The notes beneath the pieces were generated by a model that was given only the letters and a program-made list of their open reading frames with translations, was not told the origin of the DNA and ran no database searches. This document shows positions 53,857 through 63,166 of a stretch of 64,000 nucleotides of DNA, one piece after another (position 1 is the stretch's first letter; each line of letters starts with the position of its first letter). The stretch spans positions 930,001-994,000 of the forward strand of contig NZ_CP018091.1 of NCBI RefSeq assembly GCF_001885215.1. Direction: 5' to 3'. The translations under genes were made by a program, and so were the position numbers. Source of the stretch: Synechococcus sp. SynAce01 (GTDB lineage: Bacteria; Cyanobacteriota; Cyanobacteriia; PCC-6307; Cyanobiaceae).

Positions 53857-53905
53857 GGGCAGGTGACGGGGAGCCAACGGATGGGTGGACAGGTCTGTAT
53901 TCGCC

Positions 53906-54478
53906 TCAGCCGGCAAATTCGAGCCGGGGCTCGCAGACGCCCGTGGGTGCCACGCCCTTCAGGTAGGCCAGCATCGTGTCGGCGTCGGAGACTTCGAAGG
54001 GATCGGTGGGGCAGTTGTTCTCGGCGCCAGCTTCAGCGAAGACTTTCTCGATCGTGCCGTCATTAACCACCATCGAATAGCGCCAGGAACGCAGACCAAA
54101 GCCCAGGTTCGACTTCTCCACCAACATCCCCATCTCGCGGGTGAAGTCGCCGTTGCCATCGGGGAGCAGGAAGACATTCTTGGCGCCCACGCTCTGACCC
54201 CACTTGAACATCACGAAGGCATCGTTGACCGACACACAGACGATCTGATCGACGCCAAGCGCGCGGAACTCCTCATAAAGCTCTTCGTAGCGGGGCAGGT
54301 GGTTGGAGGAGCAGGTAGGGGTGAAGGCACCGGGCAGCGAAAACACCACAACTTTTTTGCCAGCAAAGATTTCACTGCTGCTGAGGTCTTGCCAGCGGAA
54401 AGGATTGCCCCCCTCCACGGATTCATCGCGGACGCGGGTCTTGAAGACGACGGTGGGGACGCTGGATGGGTAGGACAT
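53906..54478 (-). CDS. Peroxiredoxin, Prx5 type
   Basis: 190 residues. The peroxidatic Cys is in [14 protein letters not shown] (T-x-x-C), followed by [15 protein letters not shown] and [15 protein letters not shown], as in atypical 2-Cys Prx5 proteins. Further Cys are NNCPTDP and VCEPRL near the end. It reduces peroxides, probably using glutathione or a thioredoxin-like donor. ATG 54478 ([17 protein letters not shown]) is used. It is upstream of gor on the same strand with a ~50 bp gap, an arrangement that fits glutathione-linked reduction. Confidence 0.92.
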   Translation of the reverse strand: MSYPSSVPTVVFKTRVRDESVEGGNPFRWQDLSSSEIFAGKKVVVFSLPGAFTPTCSSNHLPRYEELYEEFRALGVDQIVCVSVNDAFVMFKWGQSVGAKNVFLLPDGNGDFTREMGMLVEKSNLGFGLRSWRYSMVVNDGTIEKVFAEAGAENNCPTDPFEVSDADTMLAYLKGVAPTGVCEPRLEFAG

Positions 54479-54600
54479 GGGAGGGGAAAACGGAGGGGTG
54501 AACTGGAGGCTGAAGGCCAAACGCTAGCCGGGCCAGCACAACAGCCAGCAGCTTATGCGAACTCATACTGGCTTCGACTTGGCCTGGCTGTCAAGGTGGT

Positions 54601-55668
54601 TTGACGTCTGTCTTCGCTTGGTCCACGCCTTTGCCTGAGTTGCGCCGCATCCTGCTCACCGGGGGTAACTCCGGTATCGGTTTCGAAGCCGCCGTCCTGC
54701 TCTGCAGGGCCGGCCATCCCCTCACCTTGCTCTGCCGGGATGGCACCAGCGCAGAGGAGGCCAGCCACCGGGTGGCAGAAAAGGCCGGCTCCACCACCCT
54801 GCCCCAGTCAGCCATTTGCGACCTGGGCGATCTGGAGAGCGTGAGGGCCTGCGCGGCCGCGCTGCTGGCGGCAGGAACGGTCAGCGACACGCTCGTTCTC
54901 AATGCCGGGCTGCAGTACGCGGGCGCCAAGGAACCGCGGCGCACCCCCCAGGGCTTCGAGCTCAGCGTCGGCGTCAACCATCTCGGCCATCTGCTGCTCG
55001 CCCAGCTGCTCACCCCCACGCTGGAGGCCGGACGCTCGCCTCGCCTGGTGGTCACCGCTTCGGAAGTGCATGACCCCACCAGCGCCGGCGGCAAGGTGGG
55101 CCGGCCAGCCGGGCTGGGTGATCTCAGCGGCTTGAAGGCTGGCGAGGACGCCGCCATGGTGGATGGATCCACCCCCTTCAATGCCGAGAAGGCCTACAAA
55201 GACAGCAAGCTCTGCAACGTGCTCTTCGCCCGCGAATACCAGCGCCGGATGGAAGCGCGGGGGCAGGACCTGCCGGTGATCGCCTGGAGCCCCGGGCTGG
55301 TGATCCCGCCGATCAGCAGCGGCGGCTTCTGGCGTTACAGCCGCCAGTCCAACGAGCTCGGCCAGCGCTTGTTTGCCCTGGCGGCCCGCTCGATCCTGCG
55401 GATCAGCGAGCGGGTGGAAACCGCCGGATCCCTGCTCGCCGCCCTGGCCACCGACGACGCCTACGCCACCCCTGGCTTCAGCTACTACAGCAACCGCCTG
55501 CTGGCCCCAGGTCGCCATCGCTTCGAGGCCACCGCGATCAGCGCCGAAGCCCAAAACGACGCCCTGGCCCTGCAGCTGTGGGAGCGGAGCACGGCGCTGG
55601 TGGGTACTGAGATCGGTACGGAGATCACCCTGCCCGACCAAGACGCCCACAGCGGCCAGATCGCTTAG
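54601..55668 (+). CDS. SDR protein, protochlorophyllide-reductase-like
   Basis: 355 residues. NADP-binding motif LLTGGNSGIGFEAAVLLC, NAGLQYAG, NHLGHLLLAQL, a catalytic Ser in VVTASEVHDP and the YxxxK pair in AYKDSKLCNVLFAREY. Segment order and C-terminal length resemble the light-dependent protochlorophyllide reductase/retinol dehydrogenase-like SDRs of cyanobacteria, but the Cys pattern of true Por is not apparent. The start is TTG 54601. Divergent from the peroxiredoxin gene with a 120 bp gap. Confidence 0.85.
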   Translation: MTSVFAWSTPLPELRRILLTGGNSGIGFEAAVLLCRAGHPLTLLCRDGTSAEEASHRVAEKAGSTTLPQSAICDLGDLESVRACAAALLAAGTVSDTLVLNAGLQYAGAKEPRRTPQGFELSVGVNHLGHLLLAQLLTPTLEAGRSPRLVVTASEVHDPTSAGGKVGRPAGLGDLSGLKAGEDAAMVDGSTPFNAEKAYKDSKLCNVLFAREYQRRMEARGQDLPVIAWSPGLVIPPISSGGFWRYSRQSNELGQRLFALAARSILRISERVETAGSLLAALATDDAYATPGFSYYSNRLLAPGRHRFEATAISAEAQNDALALQLWERSTALVGTEIGTEITLPDQDAHSGQIA

Positions 55669-55778
55669 TATCGACTTATACATTTCAGCTTGGCGGAGCC
55701 ACTGGTATCCCTGCCCGGTCCTGGAGATCGGCAGACCATTCGGTCGTCTCCCCTGAGTCATCAAAACTGAATAAACAC

Positions 55779-56948
55779 GTGGCATCCCCTTTTGGAGCCC
55801 TGGATTTGCCGATGGTGCAGTACGCGCCGTTGGCCCCCAAGGCTCCCGTTTCACCGCCCGCACCAGCCGGCATTCCTGCGGTGATCTACTGCGAGGGCCA
55901 GTTCATGAGCCCCGATGGCAAGACGGCCCATGGGTTGGTGCGCCACAGCGAGCGCTTCCGAATCGCGGCTGTGATCGACAGCCTCTGCGCCGGCGCCGAT
56001 GCCGGCCTGCTCTTGGATGGTGTGGCCAATGGCATCCCGGTCGTGGCCGACCTGGAGGCGGCCTTTGCCCTCGGCGGAGCGCCACTGCGGACCTTGATCT
56101 ACGGCATGGCCCCCGCCGATGGTCTGTTCAGCCCAACCGACCGTGCCGTGCTCCTCGGCGCCGTTCGCGCCGGCCTCGGCCTGGTGAATGGCCTGCGTGA
56201 GTTCCTCGGCGATGACGCCGAATTCACCGCCGCCGCCGCGCTCCATCAGGTCACGATTGAGGATGTCCGGCGTCCACCGGCCCTGAAGGACCTGCGCCTG
56301 TTCAGCGGCGCGATCGCCAGGGCCCACTGCCGGCGCATCGCCGTTCTCGGCACCGATGGCGCCATCGGCAAGCGCACCACCGCCACGCTGCTGGTGCAGG
56401 CCCTCAACGACCATGGCATCCGCGCCGTGCTGGTCTCCACCGGCCAGACCGGGATGATCCAGGGCGGGCGCTACGGGCTGCCGCTCGATGCCATCCCGTC
56501 CCAGTTCTGCTCCGGCGAAGTGGAAGCCGCCGTGGTGCTGGCCTACGAAACCGAGCAGCCCCAGGTGATCGTGATCGAGGGCCAGGGCGCCCTCAGCCAT
56601 CCGGCCTACCTCTCCTCCACCTTCATCCTGCGCGGCAGCCAGCCCCAGGCCGTGGTGTTGCAACATGCGCCGAAACGCCGCTATCGCTGTGATTTTCCGC
56701 AGGTGGCGATGCCCACCCCCCAGAGCGAGATCACGCTGATCGAGGCCTTCGCCCCCACCCGGGTGATCGGCATGACCCTCAACCATGAGGGCATGGAGGT
56801 CGCTGAAATCCCCGCCGCCATTGCCCTTTACGAGGCCGAACTGCACATTCCAGTCACCGATGCCTTGGCCTGCCCGCCCGAGCGGCTCGTCCAGATGGTG
56901 ATGCGGGCCTTCCCAGAACTGGCAGGGGAACTGGCGGCGGTGACGTGA
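55779..56948 (+). CDS. DUF1611 (DgcN-like) protein
   Basis: 389 residues. An N-terminal Rossmann-like domain (FRIAAVIDSLCAGADAG) and a C-terminal P-loop domain with IAVLGTDGAIGKRTTATLL, VSTGQTGMIQGGRYG, VIVIEGQGALSHPAYLS and IGMTLNHEGM are the marks of DUF1611. Related DgcN proteins act in D-glutamate metabolism. The start is GTG 55779 (ATG 55812 also possible). It overlaps the racemase gene by 4 bases, which supports a D-amino-acid pathway. Confidence 0.83.
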   Translation: MASPFGALDLPMVQYAPLAPKAPVSPPAPAGIPAVIYCEGQFMSPDGKTAHGLVRHSERFRIAAVIDSLCAGADAGLLLDGVANGIPVVADLEAAFALGGAPLRTLIYGMAPADGLFSPTDRAVLLGAVRAGLGLVNGLREFLGDDAEFTAAAALHQVTIEDVRRPPALKDLRLFSGAIARAHCRRIAVLGTDGAIGKRTTATLLVQALNDHGIRAVLVSTGQTGMIQGGRYGLPLDAIPSQFCSGEVEAAVVLAYETEQPQVIVIEGQGALSHPAYLSSTFILRGSQPQAVVLQHAPKRRYRCDFPQVAMPTPQSEITLIEAFAPTRVIGMTLNHEGMEVAEIPAAIALYEAELHIPVTDALACPPERLVQMVMRAFPELAGELAAVT

Positions 56949-58138
56949 GCGCCCCGCGGCTCGAGATCGATCTCGGCCGCCTCCAGCACAACGCCATCAC
57001 CCTGGTGAGGCGCCTGGCACGCCAGGGCATTTCGGTTTCGGGCGTGAGCAAGGCCGTTCTCGGACTGCCGGAGATCGTGCACCTCTGGCTGGCCGCCGGG
57101 GTGAGCTCGATCGGGGATTCACGCCTCGAAACGATTGAAGCCATGGCGCATGCGGGCATCACAGCTCCACTGCTGTTGATCCGCACGCCCATGCTCAGCC
57201 AGGTGGAACGGGTCGTGGCCCATGCCGCCACCAGCTGCAACAGCGAACCCGTGGTAATCAAAGCCCTGGCAGCGGCGGCCTTGCGCCAAAGGCGGCGCCA
57301 TGGCGTGTTGCTGATGGTGGAACTCGGTGATCTGCGCGAGGGGATCCTGCCGCCTGATCTGACGGCAATCGCCGAACTCACCCTGGGCCTGCCGTCGCTG
57401 CGGCTGGTGGGGATCGGCAGCAACCTGGGCTGCCAGCACGGGGTGGCGGCCGATGCCGACAACATGGGCGAACTCTCGGCCCTGGCCAACGCCCTGGAAG
57501 CCCGCTTCGGCATCAGCCTGGAGCTGATTTCAGGCGGGAATTCCGCCAATCTCCCCTGGCTGGAGCAAGGCGGAGCACCCGGCCGGATCAACCATCTGCG
57601 CCTGGGCGAGGCCCTGCTGCTGGGCCGCGAACCCCTGGGCCGCACCGCTATCCCCGGCCTCCACACCGACGCCTTCAAGCTGGTGGGTGAACTGATCGAA
57701 GTGAAAACCAAGCCAACCCGGCCCTGGGGCAGGCAAGGCCTCACCAGCTTCAGCGACGAAAGCCCCCGCCAACCTTCCTTACGCGAAGACCGGGGCCTGC
57801 GGCAGCGTGGCTTGTTAGCCCTTGGCCTTCAGGACGTTGATCCTGCCGGTCTGGAGCCGCCGCCGGGCGTTTCAATCGTGGGAGCCAGCAGCGATCACCT
57901 GGTGGTGGAGGCTGATCATCCCCTGAGCGTGGGCGAGGAACTGAGCTTCTCACCGAACTACAGCGCCCTGTTGCGTGCCATGACAAGCCTGTTTGTGGAG
58001 CGCCTGTGCATCGACGGAGAAGCCAAGGCTCCCAGAGGAGCGGCAGCCTCTACGGCTCAAGCACCAAGGCCGGGGAGTCAACCAGGGACGACTCTGGAGG
58101 GAGATTCGGAACGAGCGCTAGTCGCGACTACAAGCTGA
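56945..58138 (+). CDS. Alanine/ornithine racemase-family PLP enzyme
   Basis: 397 residues. The PLP barrel start is RLEIDLGRLQHNAITL with the cofactor Lys in GVSKAVLG; SSIGDSRLETIEAM, LLMVELGDLREGI, GIGSNLGCQHG and ISGGNSANLPWL follow. It belongs to the alanine racemase N-terminal fold as in ornithine racemase, not to housekeeping Alr. The last ~50 residues are low-complexity and variable. The GTG start overlaps the DUF1611 stop, so the two enzymes probably work in sequence on a D-amino acid. Confidence 0.82.
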   Translation: MSAPRLEIDLGRLQHNAITLVRRLARQGISVSGVSKAVLGLPEIVHLWLAAGVSSIGDSRLETIEAMAHAGITAPLLLIRTPMLSQVERVVAHAATSCNSEPVVIKALAAAALRQRRRHGVLLMVELGDLREGILPPDLTAIAELTLGLPSLRLVGIGSNLGCQHGVAADADNMGELSALANALEARFGISLELISGGNSANLPWLEQGGAPGRINHLRLGEALLLGREPLGRTAIPGLHTDAFKLVGELIEVKTKPTRPWGRQGLTSFSDESPRQPSLREDRGLRQRGLLALGLQDVDPAGLEPPPGVSIVGASSDHLVVEADHPLSVGEELSFSPNYSALLRAMTSLFVERLCIDGEAKAPRGAAASTAQAPRPGSQPGTTLEGDSERALVATTS

Positions 58139-58837
58139 ACGGCACCGAACAAGCAGAAGTCAAATAAACAAATCACGGCTTTGTCTGATAATCAGCAAGG
58201 AAAGAGTGCAGGATCCACATGTAATCGTCACTTGACGATAACCAGCGGAGATCGACGCCAGCACTGGGATTGTCAAGCTGGACATTGAATTTTGCCGCCA
58301 GCCCCACCCCCGAACGGACCGAACTGACAGGACGGCCCTTGCTCCCGTGGCCAGTGGCCGAGGGAGACGAACGGCAAGAATCCGCCATACGGAGCAGGTC
58401 AGACTTGAGGAAATACCGCAAATCCATCGGCAAGCAAGCTAGAGCCAAGCCAGAACGACAGCTAAAACTTGACAGAACCACTGAACAATGGTAGGTATTG
58501 TCAAGTGACGAAGACATTCAATTAATGTTCAGGCCTTAGGCGCGCTCGCTCAAGGCACATACAGTTAAAAGAATTCACGCAAAAAATGTAGCCTTAAGTT
58601 CAACTGCAACTCCAGCAACTGGCAGCTCAGTTTCCTCTAGAATCCACACTACTTCACTTTTGAGCGAATGAAACTTGATCAGCACGTTTCCAATGGCTCA
58701 ACTTCACAAAATACCAAATCTTGCATGTTTACTTGATTGGCCGTCCCACAAAGTCCTCAGCGACAGAATCCTGTAAACCACGGATTCTGCCCAAGAGCAG
58801 CAAGTGTTGAGGAAGATTGTAAGCGATAAGCACATCA
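58139..58837 (+). other. AT-richer regulatory region before the sucrose genes
   Basis: About 700 bp without a convincing gene. The 58480-58830 part is clearly richer in A/T than the flanks. It holds a strong dyad at 58224-58239 and a related copy at 58494-58511. It probably contains the promoter of the sucrose-phosphate synthase gene. Short frames on both strands lack domain-like features. Confidence 0.5.
58224..58239. promoter_or_regulatory. Dyad ATCGTCA-CT-TGACGAT, with partial copy at 58494
   Basis: Perfect 7-bp arms with a 2-base spacer. The segment TCGTCACTTGAC recurs inverted at 58500-58511, in a partial copy about 265 bp away. The pairing of sites suggests a dimeric regulator, possibly looping, upstream of the sucrose genes. 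Confidence 0.45.
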
Positions 58838-60994
58838 ATGCCAGCAGACCGCCCCCTCTTCATCCTGCTGATCAGCGTTCACGGCCTAATCCGTGGGGAG
58901 AATCTCGAACTCGGCCACGATGCCGATACTGGCGGTCAGACGAAATACGTTGTGGAGCTGGCCAGAGCCCTGGCCAGGCACGTTGACATTGAGCAGGTCG
59001 ATCTGATCACCAGGCGGGTGGTGGATGCCTCCGTGAGCGACGACTACGCCAAACCAATCGAAGAATTGGCAGACAAAGCCCGCATTGTGCGCCTCGAAGC
59101 AGGCCCTGCGGCCTACATCGCCAAGGAAAGCCTCTGGCCCCATCTCGATACGTTGGCGGACAACGTCTTCGAGTGGATGTACAACCAGCCGCGCCTGCCC
59201 GACATCATTCACACCCACTACGCCGATGCCGGCTATGTGGGGGTGCGGCTGTCGAAGGCCACCGGCATCCCCCTGATCCACACCGGCCACTCTCTCGGGC
59301 GTGATAAGTGGCGGCGGCTGATGGCGATGGGCACCACGATCGAGCAGATCGAAGAGCGTTATCACATGGCTGAGCGTTTTTCTGCCGAAGAAAATGTTCT
59401 CGCTAATGCCGAGCTGATCATCACCAGCACACGTAATGAAATGGAGGATCAATATGGCCTCTACGACTACTACACTCCGGAGAAGATGGCGGTGATTCCG
59501 CCTGGGACCGATCTCAAGCTGTTTCATCCCGCCAGCAAGAAAGACTCCCCCTGCCAGCTCGCCCCAACCCTGGATCGACTGCTCAAGGATCCAACCAAGC
59601 CGATGATTCTGGCGCTCTGCCGGCCTGATCCGCGCAAGAATCTGCTCACCTTGGTGGAAGCCTATGGCGAATCCCCCAGCCTGCAACAGCTGGCCAATCT
59701 GGTGATAGTGGCTGGCAACCGCGATGACATCCGCGACCTTGGCGACAATGCCCAGGGTGTGTTTGCCGAGCTGCTGTTGGCGATCGATCTGCACGAGCTC
59801 TATGGCCTGGCGGCACTTCCCAAGCATCACAACTCCGACGACGTTCCAGGCATTTATCGGCAGGTTGCCGACTCGGGGGGGGTATTCATCAATCCAGCCC
59901 TGACCGAACCCTTCGGTCTCACCCTGCTGGAGGCGGCCGCCTGCGGACTACCGCTGGTGGCCACCGAGAACGGTGGCCCCGTCGACATCATCGGCAACTG
60001 CCGAAACGGGCTTCTGGTTGATCCACTCGATAAGGGGGCGATCGCCAGTGCCCTGAAACAGTTGCTCACCGATCAGGCACTCTGGCAACGCTGCGCCAGC
60101 AACGGCCTTCGCCATGTCAAGACGCACTATTCCTGGGATGCCCATGCCAGCAGCTATCTGCAGCGGATCCGCCCGATCACCGATCGCCATCAGGCGCGCC
60201 GCGCCGTACCCGCTTCGTCCGGAAGGCAGATCGACCGCCGCCGCGCCCTGTTCACGGCCATCGACAACACACTGCTGGGTGATGTCGAAGCCCTGCGCGA
60301 ATTCATCGAAACCGTGCGCCGCCACCGCCGCCAGTTCGTCTTCGGCATCGCCACCGGCCGCCGGCTTGATTCGGTCCTGAAGCTGATCCGGGCCTATGGC
60401 ATCCCCAGCCCCGATGTGCTCATTACCAGCCTGGGAACAGAGATCCACTACTCAGCCCAGTTGTTCGGCGACATCGCCTGGAGCCACCACATCGACCACG
60501 TCTGGACGCCCAAGGTGTTGCGGCGCGTTCTGGAGGGCATTCCCGGCCTGAAGACCCAGGGCAAGGAAGAACAGAGTCGCTACAAACTCTCCTACTTCTA
60601 CGATGCTGCAGAGGCCCCACCGCTGGTAGAAATTCAATCCATCCTGCGCCAACGGGAACTCTCCGTGAATGCCATCTTGTCGTTCGGCCAGTATCTCGAT
60701 GTGATTCCGGCCCGGGCCTCGAAAGGACAGGCGTTGCGCTACGTGCTCAACCAGCGGCGGATCCCCCTGGAGCGCAGCCTGGTCACCGGGGGGTCCGGCG
60801 GCGATGAGGACATGCTGCGGGGCAACATGCTGGGCGTGGTTGTTTCCAATCGCCACTGGGAGGAACTCTCCAACCTTCGTGAGAATGAGCGTGTGTATTT
60901 TGCCCAGGGAGCCCACTGCAGGGGGATTCTTGAAGCCATTGAGCACTACAACTTCTTCTCCAGCAGGCCCCAGGATTTTGCCCCTTCGAGCTGA
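58838..60994 (+). CDS. spsA: Sucrose-phosphate synthase with SPP-like domain
   Basis: 718 residues. The N-terminal GT4 glycosyltransferase part makes sucrose-6-phosphate from an NDP-glucose and fructose-6-phosphate: GHDADTGGQTKYVVELA, HTHYADAGYVG, HTGHSLGRDKWRRL, ILALCRPDPRKNLLTL and NPALTEPFGLTLLEAA. The C-terminal HAD domain resembles sucrose-phosphate phosphatase, but motif I reads FTAIDNTLLGD: the nucleophile Asp is Ala (residue ~474) and only the second Asp remains. The phosphatase half is therefore probably inactive, so a separate phosphatase gene elsewhere is expected. ATG 58838 is used. Amylosucrase follows 197 bp downstream. Confidence 0.93.
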   Translation: MPADRPLFILLISVHGLIRGENLELGHDADTGGQTKYVVELARALARHVDIEQVDLITRRVVDASVSDDYAKPIEELADKARIVRLEAGPAAYIAKESLWPHLDTLADNVFEWMYNQPRLPDIIHTHYADAGYVGVRLSKATGIPLIHTGHSLGRDKWRRLMAMGTTIEQIEERYHMAERFSAEENVLANAELIITSTRNEMEDQYGLYDYYTPEKMAVIPPGTDLKLFHPASKKDSPCQLAPTLDRLLKDPTKPMILALCRPDPRKNLLTLVEAYGESPSLQQLANLVIVAGNRDDIRDLGDNAQGVFAELLLAIDLHELYGLAALPKHHNSDDVPGIYRQVADSGGVFINPALTEPFGLTLLEAAACGLPLVATENGGPVDIIGNCRNGLLVDPLDKGAIASALKQLLTDQALWQRCASNGLRHVKTHYSWDAHASSYLQRIRPITDRHQARRAVPASSGRQIDRRRALFTAIDNTLLGDVEALREFIETVRRHRRQFVFGIATGRRLDSVLKLIRAYGIPSPDVLITSLGTEIHYSAQLFGDIAWSHHIDHVWTPKVLRRVLEGIPGLKTQGKEEQSRYKLSYFYDAAEAPPLVEIQSILRQRELSVNAILSFGQYLDVIPARASKGQALRYVLNQRRIPLERSLVTGGSGGDEDMLRGNMLGVVVSNRHWEELSNLRENERVYFAQGAHCRGILEAIEHYNFFSSRPQDFAPSS

Positions 60995-61191
60995 TCAAGC
61001 CGAGCCCAAACCGGAATCCTTTCTAGCGTTCAGCCATCCGCTTTCGGTCATCCTCCTTCATCTATCAGATCCAGCGATCAGATCCAGCCATCCGCTCCAG
61101 CCCTGGCTTCGGGCGTCGGTTATAGAACGTCCGCCTAGTGCCGTTCGATTGAGCCAGCACCCCACCAGATCAGCTCTCCCCCTTGTCTTGA

Positions 61192-63147
61192 ATGTACGAA
61201 CAAGTTTCCCATTCCCTGCTGAATTCGATCCTCAACGATCTCAAGCCCGAAATTCGCCGCCAAGACCTACGCCATTTCTACACACGGCTGGGGGCAAATT
61301 TCTATGCCATCCACTCCCTGTTCAGCACGCTCTACGGCCACCGCGATGATTTCAACATCCAGATCCTAAATCTGGTTGAAACGATGGCGACGGGCTACAT
61401 CCAACGCAGCGCCGAGTTGGAGGAGCTCGACATGGAGCGGGAGCGTGACCACAACTGGTTTCTCTCCCAGAAGTGGGTGGGGATGGCTCTTTACACCAAT
61501 GGGTTCGCCGAAAACCTGGAAGACCTGCTCCACAACAGGATCGGCTACCTCCAGGAGCTGGGCATCAACATGGTGCACATCATGCCGATTCTGAAATGTC
61601 CAGTTGGCCAGAGTGATGGTGGTTATGCCGTAAGCGACTTCCGGCAGATCGATGAGCGCGTGGGAACACTCAACACATTTCGCCAAGTGGCTGATGAGTT
61701 TCGCAAGCGCGAGATCCTGCTGGTTCATGACATCATTTTGAATCACACCTCCGATGAACACGCGTGGGCCCAGAAGGCCAAGGCAGGGGAGACTCACTAC
61801 CAGGATTATTACTACACTTTCGAAGATCGGCGGATTCCCGATATCTACGAGCAAAGCATGCCGCAGGTGTTCCCTGGAACCGATCCCGGCAACTTCACCT
61901 GGAGTGGGGAGATGCAGCGCTGGGTGATGAGTGTGTTTCATCACTACCAGTGGGACCTGAATTACTCCAATCCAGAGGTGCTGATCCAGATCGTCGATAT
62001 CATTCTGTTCTGGGCCAATCAGGGTGTCGATGTGCTCCGCCTTGATGCGGTGGCCTTTCTCTGGAAGCGGCTTGGCAGCACCTGCCAGAACGAACGCAAG
62101 GCCCACCTGATCCTGCAGCTGCTCAAAGACTGCTGCCAGGTCACCGCGCCGAGCGTGCTGTTCATCGCCGAGGCGATCGTGGCGCCGGTGGAAGTCACCA
62201 AATACTTTGGCGAAGATGCGATCGTGGCCAAGGAATGCGAGGTGGCCTACAACGCCACCTTGATGGCGTTGCTCTGGGATGCCACCGCCACCAAGAACGC
62301 CAAACTTCTCTGCCAGGGCCTCAAGAGCCTGCCAGGCAAGCTGGACCGGGCCACCTGGCTGAACTACGTCCGCTGCCATGACGACATCGGCTTCGGCTTT
62401 GATGATCAGGACATCCGGGCCGTCGGCTATGAACCCCGCGCCCACCGTCGTTTCCTCACCGACTATTTCACCGGCAGCTTCGACGGCCAGGCCAGGGGGC
62501 TGGCCTTCAACCGCGACGATGCCACAGGCGATGCCCGAATCTGCGGTTCGTTGGCTTCACTGGCGGGCCTGGAAACCGCACTGGAAGCCGACGATCAGGC
62601 CCTGATCCAAGCGGCCATCGACCGGATCTTGCTGCTGCACGGCGTGATCCTGTCCTTCGGTGGCATCCCGCTGATCTACAACGGAGACGCCATCGGCACC
62701 CTCAACGATTACAGCTTCTCCGATGATCCCAGCAAGAGCCATGACAACCGCTGGGTGCACCGCAACAAGATCAATTGGAAACGGGCCGAGCGGCGCAACC
62801 AGGCGGGAACGGTGGAACACAGCCTGTTTGGGGCGATGCAAAAACTGATCGCCATCCGCAAGGAGATCCCCGCCTTCGCTGATTTCAACAACCGCGAACT
62901 GCTGCCCCTGGCGAATGATCATCTGCTCGGCATGGTGCGCTTCAACCCCCAGCGTCCCTCCGACCTGGTGGTGGTAATCGCCAATTTCGACAGCAGCGCC
63001 CATGGGATCGACCTGGAGACCCTCTCCCGCCATGGCCTGAACCCAAGGGGCCGGCTGGTGGATCTCGCCAGCGGCCGCTCCCCACTCCTGCAGGACGGAG
63101 TTCTGGCCGTTGGCGGCCAGCAGTTCCACTGGCTAACCGAAACCTGA
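61192..63147 (+). CDS. ams: Amylosucrase
   Basis: 651 residues, GH13 enzyme that uses sucrose to extend or cleave glucan chains, releasing fructose. Catalytic residues by position: nucleophile Asp in DVLRLDAVAF (~285), acid/base Glu in LFIAEAIVAP (~327) and the third Asp in RCHDDIGFGF (~397), close to the known numbering in the Neisseria enzyme. Other family marks: GGYAVSDFRQIDERVG, DIILNHTSDEH, and GIPLIYNGDAIG. It follows the sucrose-phosphate synthase gene on the same strand, linking sucrose synthesis to its use or to glycogen priming. Confidence 0.92.
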   Translation: MYEQVSHSLLNSILNDLKPEIRRQDLRHFYTRLGANFYAIHSLFSTLYGHRDDFNIQILNLVETMATGYIQRSAELEELDMERERDHNWFLSQKWVGMALYTNGFAENLEDLLHNRIGYLQELGINMVHIMPILKCPVGQSDGGYAVSDFRQIDERVGTLNTFRQVADEFRKREILLVHDIILNHTSDEHAWAQKAKAGETHYQDYYYTFEDRRIPDIYEQSMPQVFPGTDPGNFTWSGEMQRWVMSVFHHYQWDLNYSNPEVLIQIVDIILFWANQGVDVLRLDAVAFLWKRLGSTCQNERKAHLILQLLKDCCQVTAPSVLFIAEAIVAPVEVTKYFGEDAIVAKECEVAYNATLMALLWDATATKNAKLLCQGLKSLPGKLDRATWLNYVRCHDDIGFGFDDQDIRAVGYEPRAHRRFLTDYFTGSFDGQARGLAFNRDDATGDARICGSLASLAGLETALEADDQALIQAAIDRILLLHGVILSFGGIPLIYNGDAIGTLNDYSFSDDPSKSHDNRWVHRNKINWKRAERRNQAGTVEHSLFGAMQKLIAIRKEIPAFADFNNRELLPLANDHLLGMVRFNPQRPSDLVVVIANFDSSAHGIDLETLSRHGLNPRGRLVDLASGRSPLLQDGVLAVGGQQFHWLTET

Positions 63148-63166
63148 GCCCCGTCACGCCGGCCAA

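Noticed and set aside
58173-58517. Minus-strand 114-codon frame upstream of the sucrose genes
   Set aside because: No recognisable domain; it contains both dyads, which are better explained as regulatory DNA.
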